The notes under the pieces are model-generated. The model worked only from the letters and a program-made list of their open reading frames with translations. It was not told the origin of the DNA and did not search any database. Both the position numbers and the translations under genes were made by a program. This document shows positions 5,257-8,657 of a stretch of DNA of 8,657 nucleotides, piece by piece; position 1 is the first letter of the stretch; each line of letters begins with the position of its first letter. This DNA comes from Deltaproteobacteria bacterium. GTDB lineage: Bacteria > Myxococcota_A > UBA9160 > SZUA-336. Location: assembly GCA_030665705.1 (NCBI GenBank), contig DAOUZG010000060.1, positions 1-8,657 of the forward strand, given 5' to 3'.

Positions 5257-6626
5257 GCCGCGTACTCGATGAGCCGGTCGACTCGGCGCTGCCACGACCC
5301 GTCCCACCTCTCGAGAAGCTGCTGCCCAGGGCTCCGCCCCCGGTCCAGGATCTCGTGGAGGGGCTCCAGAAACAAGCTCTCGTCCTCGCCGGCGCGGTTG
5401 CGGACCGCGCTGCGCTTCAGCCCCTTGGCAGCAAGCGCGACGAGCTCCTGGGCCACCTGGAGCGCCGGCCCATCGGGCGTGCGAGCCTCGAGCCCCCGTG
5501 CGGCAACCTCGGCGTGAAGCCGGTCGACCTCGGGAAACCTCCAGTGGCGCAGCCGGGCCTCCGCAGCGGCGAGTGCCTCGGGGTCGTAGAGAATCCCCTT
5601 CCAGAAGGCGGGCAGCGCGCAGACGAGGCCCGGCGGAACGGCGTCGGCTCCCCGCACCTCGAGGACGCGTTTCACCCGAACCTCCGGGAAGAGAGTGGTC
5701 AGGTGCACTTCCCAGTCGGCCAGCGTCGCCCGGTGCTCGCCGTGTCCCTCGTGCAGGAACGCCCGGAACGTCCGTCCCTCGACGGGGATGTGGCGCTGCT
5801 CTCGCTGGATGAAGAACATCGGTACGTCGAGCGCCCACTGCGTGTACGGGGCGTACGCCCCACCCTCGAGCCACCCGGGTTCCAAGACGAACGGCAGAAG
5901 ACCGCAGCGATCCGGATCGGTGTGGCGCCAGATCCACGCCCGCCGGGAGACCAACCCATTGGGCGCACCCTCGGAGATGCTGGAGTTCGCATAGAGGGCC
6001 GTGACGAGGGGGGAGGCGGTGCAGGCCACGCGGAGCTTGAGGGCGAGGTCCTGCTCGTCAGAGTAGTCGTAGTTGGCCTGAATGGAGCCGGTGGCCTTCA
6101 TCATGTGATGGGCAAGCGCGCCGCGCTCCGCCAGGACCGCGCGCATGATTCGGTACCGCTCGCGGGGAACCCACGGGATCTCCTCGACCTTGGCCAGGGG
6201 ATGAAGCCCGAGGCCGACCCACGAGATCCCGAACTCCGCCGAGATGTGCTTCATGAGCGCGATGTGGTCCCGGAACTCGCGGCACGTCTCGTGGAGGGTG
6301 GCGAGCGGCGCCCCCGAGAGCTCCAGCTGCCCCCCCGGCTCCAGCGTGATCCGCTCTCCGTCCCGCTCGACGCCCACGAGGTGCTGACCCTCGTAGAGCG
6401 GCTCGAAGCCATGATCGCCCGCGAGGGTCTGAAGGAGGCTCGCGAGACCCCGCTCCTCGGCGTAGCCGACGGGCTCGAACGTCGACGCACGAAGCCCGAC
6501 CTTCTCGTGCTCAGTCCCGACCCGCCAGGCCTCACGCGGTTTCTCCCCGGAACGGAAGTAGTCGAGGAGGGCGCCCTCGTTCTCGACGGGACGCTCGAGT
6601 TCAGGCTGCTCACGGGTCAGTGTCAC
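5250..6626 (-). CDS. gshA: Glutamate-cysteine ligase, plant/alphaproteobacterial type
   Basis: The enzyme joins L-glutamate and L-cysteine with ATP to make gamma-glutamylcysteine, the first step of glutathione synthesis in the cytoplasm. The 458-aa length fits the plant-type (GCS2-fold) class, not the longer E. coli class. Diagnostic stretches are WRVGTEHEKVG (34-44), EPGGQLELSGAPL (about 96-108), WVGLGLHPLAKVEEIPWVP (about 135-153), TGSIQANYDYSDEQD (about 178-192), YANSSISEGAPNGLVSRR (about 211-228) and DPDRCGLLPFV (about 236-246). The GTG start at 6626 is supported by AGAGAGGA about 9 bases upstream. The 145-aa gene ends 65 bases before it on the same strand, so the two probably form an operon. 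No glutathione synthetase gene is in the window. The 3' end overlaps the convergent gene by 7 nt. Confidence 0.95.
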   Translation of the reverse strand: MTLTREQPELERPVENEGALLDYFRSGEKPREAWRVGTEHEKVGLRASTFEPVGYAEERGLASLLQTLAGDHGFEPLYEGQHLVGVERDGERITLEPGGQLELSGAPLATLHETCREFRDHIALMKHISAEFGISWVGLGLHPLAKVEEIPWVPRERYRIMRAVLAERGALAHHMMKATGSIQANYDYSDEQDLALKLRVACTASPLVTALYANSSISEGAPNGLVSRRAWIWRHTDPDRCGLLPFVLEPGWLEGGAYAPYTQWALDVPMFFIQREQRHIPVEGRTFRAFLHEGHGEHRATLADWEVHLTTLFPEVRVKRVLEVRGADAVPPGLVCALPAFWKGILYDPEALAAAEARLRHWRFPEVDRLHAEVAARGLEARTPDGPALQVAQELVALAAKGLKRSAVRNRAGEDESLFLEPLHEILDRGRSPGQQLLERWDGSWQRRVDRLIEYAAY

Positions 6627-6691
6627 CCAGACGTTCCTCTCTGCGCGTCACAGCAGATCACAGTACAAACCCGGCGGGAGAAGCCGAGGCC

Positions 6692-7129
6692 TCACAGCTC
6701 GGAGGCCTGGCGGATCAGCGCGTCGAGGAGGCCCTCGACCCCCTCCTCCACCTGCTTGCCCGAGAGCTCGAAGTCTTCGCAGGGTTTCTCGGGCTTCCCC
6801 CCGCGGAAGGGCCCGACCAGCGTGACCTTGCCGTTGGCCTTCGCAACAACGAGCGCCTCCCACCGGCCGCGCCGTATGCGGACCTGGACGCAGTCCACGT
6901 GCTTCTCGTCCGGCTCCACGGGGCTCACCTCGATATCGCCGAGGTGCTGCGCGCCCTCCATGTGAACCGTGCGACGAAACGCGTCCACGGCCTCGGTCGC
7001 TACCTCGCGAAGCTGCACCGCGGCCTCCCGCGCCTCCCCGAGCCGAGTGGCCAGCGGCCGGTCCCTCGCGGCCAGCTCCTGTGCGAGCGCGACGAAGCGT
7101 TCCCGATTCACCTTCGCAGTGTAGAACAT
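6692..7129 (-). CDS. Conserved-looking protein of unknown function upstream of gshA
   Basis: The protein has 145 aa, no signal peptide and no membrane segment. The N-terminal half (about 1-57) is a charged helix or coiled coil (NRERFVALAQELAARDRP..., EAREAAVQLREVATEAVDAF). The C-terminal half is strand-like with VDCVQVRIRRGRWEALVVAK and KVTLVGPFRGGKPEKPCEDF, then a short helix to the end. I do not recognise a family. The ATG at 7129 is chosen because the frame upstream is low-complexity, Glu/Arg-rich antisense sequence of the divergent symporter gene. The Shine-Dalgarno is weak (CGGGG directly before the ATG). It lies 65 bases upstream of gshA on the same strand, suggesting co-transcription and perhaps a role near glutathione synthesis; that role is inference only. 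Confidence 0.75.
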   Translation of the reverse strand: MFYTAKVNRERFVALAQELAARDRPLATRLGEAREAAVQLREVATEAVDAFRRTVHMEGAQHLGDIEVSPVEPDEKHVDCVQVRIRRGRWEALVVAKANGKVTLVGPFRGGKPEKPCEDFELSGKQVEEGVEGLLDALIRQASEL

Positions 7130-7136
7130 CCCCGCT

Positions 7137-7144
7137 GCTATACT
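7137..7144. promoter_or_regulatory. Shared -10-like element between divergent genes
   Basis: Only 24 bases (7130-7153) separate the two divergent start codons. They contain one AT-rich word: TATACT on the plus strand (7139-7144), whose complement reads TATAGC on the minus strand (7142-7137). As a -10 element it would place the start of either transcript within a few bases of its start codon. No good -35 is visible in either direction (a weak TTCGCA lies at 7113-7118). Confidence 0.35.
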
Positions 7145-7153
7145 CCGCGCCCG

Positions 7154-8521
7154 ATGGCGATCCGCCTCCGCCCCTTCGCGATCGGCGCGGGTCTCGTTCT
7201 CTCGCTGCTGCTCATCGGTGGGGGCTATCCGCGGCTCGGCTACGCGCTGTTCCTCGCCGTCCTCACCGGCTTTTGCCTCTCCACCTCGCTCTCCCTGAAC
7301 GCCCAGATCGGCATCGGCGCGCTGCTCGCGGTCCTCTTCGGTGTGATTCCCGGAAGCGGGGTCGAGATCGTGCACGTGGCGGGACGCGTGTTCATCGCGA
7401 TGCTGAAGATGCTGATCGCGCCGATGATTCTGCTCTCGATCTCCACCGGGATCGCACAGATGGGAGAGGCTCGCGCGCTCGGACGAATGGGAGTCCGGGT
7501 GGTGGCGCTCTATCTGCTCACGATGAGCTTTGCCGTCGCGACCGGCCTCGTCCTCGTCAATCTCGTACGCCCAGGCGCGGAAAGCACGCTTCGCGAGACC
7601 CCCTTCTTCTCGGAGGCGGTCGGAACACAGGCGACGAACCTGGCAGGGGATCTCTCGCTCGGCGAGTTCCTGCTCCAGACGGTCTTCCAGGTCCTGGAGA
7701 ACCCACTCGTCTCACTGACGGAGGGTCGGATCCTCCCGATCGTGCTGTTCGCCATTCTGCTCGGGTTGGCGCTGATCCAGATCGGGCCGCGCGGGCAGAA
7801 CCTGGTCGAGCTGCTTCTCGCGGGCTACGCGGTGGTCATGAAGATCATCCACTGGTTCATCCGCCTGGCTCCGGTGGGGATCTTCGCGCTGATCGGGCAC
7901 CTCGTCGCGACCATCGGTTTCCAGGAACTCGCGGAACATCTTCTCGAGTTCTCGCTGGTTGTGATCGGGGGCACCCTGTTCCAGGCCCTCGTCATTCTGC
8001 CGCTTCTCGCATGGGTACTCGCAGGGGTCGGGCCGGTCGAGCTCCTTCGGGGGATTCGCGAGGCTTTGGTGGTCGCATTCTCGACCAGCTCCAGCGTTGC
8101 AACCCTCCCCGTCACAACCCGGTGTGTCGAGGACAACCTAGACGTGCCTCCGAGCGTCTCGAGCTTCGTGCTCCCACTCGGGGCGACGGTCAACATGGAC
8201 GGCACGGCTCTCTACGAGGCGATCGCCGCCCTGTTCGTGGCCAACATCTACGGAATCGATCTCGGGATCTCGGGTCAGCTCGTGATCTTTCTCGTCGCCA
8301 TCGTGACCGCGATCGGCGCGCCCGGAATCCCCTCGGCGGGCATGGTCACCATGATCGTCGTGCTCGAGTCGGTCGGGCTTCCGGGAGAGGCGGTCGGAAT
8401 CCTGCTCACGATCGACCGGTTCCTCGACACGTTCCGCACGATGGCCAACGTGGAAGGGGACACGGTGGTCGCGGTCTGCACGGCGCGCTCCATCGGCCCT
8501 TCGGCTCGAGCCACGCCCTAA
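7154..8521 (+). CDS. Dicarboxylate/amino acid:cation symporter (DAACS, GltP/DctA-like)
   Basis: This is a sodium- or proton-coupled symporter of the glutamate/dicarboxylate family in the inner membrane, probably a homotrimer. The 455-aa protein has hydrophobic segments throughout and is slightly longer than typical members (about 420-440). The transport-core motifs are all present: hairpin 1 serine-rich STSSSVATLPVT (310-321), NMDGT (347-351), hairpin 2 GAPGIPSAG (388-396), and the last helix DRFLDTFRTMANVEGD (421-436). Asp425, Arg428, Asn432 and Asp436 match the GltPh residues for substrate and sodium. The Arg in the position equivalent to GltPh R397 favours an acidic substrate (aspartate, glutamate or a C4-dicarboxylate) over a neutral amino acid. 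Exact substrate is not determinable. The frame is open upstream to 6620, but that part is antisense to another gene. The ATG at 7154 lacks a Shine-Dalgarno. Confidence 0.95.
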   Translation: MAIRLRPFAIGAGLVLSLLLIGGGYPRLGYALFLAVLTGFCLSTSLSLNAQIGIGALLAVLFGVIPGSGVEIVHVAGRVFIAMLKMLIAPMILLSISTGIAQMGEARALGRMGVRVVALYLLTMSFAVATGLVLVNLVRPGAESTLRETPFFSEAVGTQATNLAGDLSLGEFLLQTVFQVLENPLVSLTEGRILPIVLFAILLGLALIQIGPRGQNLVELLLAGYAVVMKIIHWFIRLAPVGIFALIGHLVATIGFQELAEHLLEFSLVVIGGTLFQALVILPLLAWVLAGVGPVELLRGIREALVVAFSTSSSVATLPVTTRCVEDNLDVPPSVSSFVLPLGATVNMDGTALYEAIAALFVANIYGIDLGISGQLVIFLVAIVTAIGAPGIPSAGMVTMIVVLESVGLPGEAVGILLTIDRFLDTFRTMANVEGDTVVAVCTARSIGPSARATP

Positions 8522-8536
8522 CTGAAGTCGGTTATC

Positions 8537-8566
8537 GGGGAAACGGTGATGGGGGAGACGGTGATC
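8537..8566. repeat. Short tandem repeat, two 15-bp copies
   Basis: ggggaaacggtgatg (8537-8551) is followed directly by ggggagacggtgatc (8552-8566), with 2 mismatches. It fills the gap between the symporter stop and the next gene's stop. No terminator hairpin is seen between the two convergent genes. Confidence 0.6.
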
Positions 8567-8657
8567 AGCGCGAGGCCTCCATCGCGAGGCTGGCCCCGGT
8601 CACACCGAGCTCCCGAAGCATCGCGCCGCGCACGGCGATGAGCCGCTCCTTGTTCCT
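8565..8657 (-). CDS. Partial 3' end of an unidentified leftward gene
   Basis: On the minus strand one frame stays open from the window edge for 30 codons to a TGA at 8567-8565. The product ends AMLRELGVTGASLAMEASR. Nearly every third codon position is G or C, as in the clear genes here, and no other frame of this stretch looks better. The fragment is helical and too short to identify. It would converge with the symporter, 43 bases apart. Confidence 0.5.
   Translation of the reverse strand, partial: RNKERLIAVRGAMLRELGVTGASLAMEASR

Noticed and set aside
5355..6965. 536-codon open frame on the plus strand
   Set aside because: It is antisense to gshA and part of the 145-aa gene, with no recognisable domain and Arg/Pro/Glu-rich low-complexity composition.
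6620..7153. N-terminal extension of the symporter
   Set aside because: The extra 178 residues are hydrophilic and antisense to the 145-aa gene; the membrane protein begins naturally at 7154.
7130..7375. 82-residue N-terminal extension of the 145-aa protein
   Set aside because: The sequence is Glu/Arg/Asp-rich low complexity, exactly antisense to the symporter's first membrane helices.

Overview
The window is high-GC DNA with a strong G/C preference at codon third positions. It looks like a deltaproteobacterial-grade chromosome (Myxococcota or Desulfobacterota type). The clues are a plant-type glutamate-cysteine ligase, a bacterial (LonA-type) Lon protease with a DUF6178-like gene directly downstream, and an acidic-amino-acid/dicarboxylate symporter. 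The taxonomic guess is moderate. There is no transposase, integrase, phage gene, tRNA, rRNA or CRISPR array, and most of the window reads as ordinary core chromosome.

Layout. Bases 1-295 are non-coding: a 20-bp perfect direct repeat (1-20 and 170-189) brackets four compact inverted repeats. A leftward two-gene unit follows: lon (start about 3767, stop 1410) and a DUF6178-like gene (1417 to 296), whose GTG start overlaps the lon stop by 8 nt. Next is a leftward exported protein with two BON domains (4447 to 3938), with a GC-rich hairpin terminator between it and lon. Bases 4448-4653 hold a probable BON promoter, a long structured leader and a hairpin with a T-tract that points rightward with no gene before it. 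A rightward gene for an exported, helical-repeat-like protein (4654-5256) collides tail-to-tail, with a 7-nt overlap, with a leftward unit made of an unknown 145-aa protein (7129-6692) and gshA (6626-5250). A DAACS symporter gene (7154-8521) starts only 24 bp from, and divergent to, the 145-aa gene. The last 93 bases appear to be the 3' end of another leftward gene.

Themes. Several genes relate to protein quality control, the envelope and redox: Lon degrades damaged proteins, BON proteins usually serve the envelope, GshA makes the glutathione precursor, and the symporter can import glutamate or dicarboxylates. This is thematic only; no shared regulation is shown, except that lon and the BON gene carry near-identical candidate promoters (TTGACC-N16/17-TAGGCT).

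No clearly new protein system is visible. The signals most worth following are the repeat/hairpin block at the left edge, the structured region 4480-4586, the shared promoter words, and the 24-bp divergent region.
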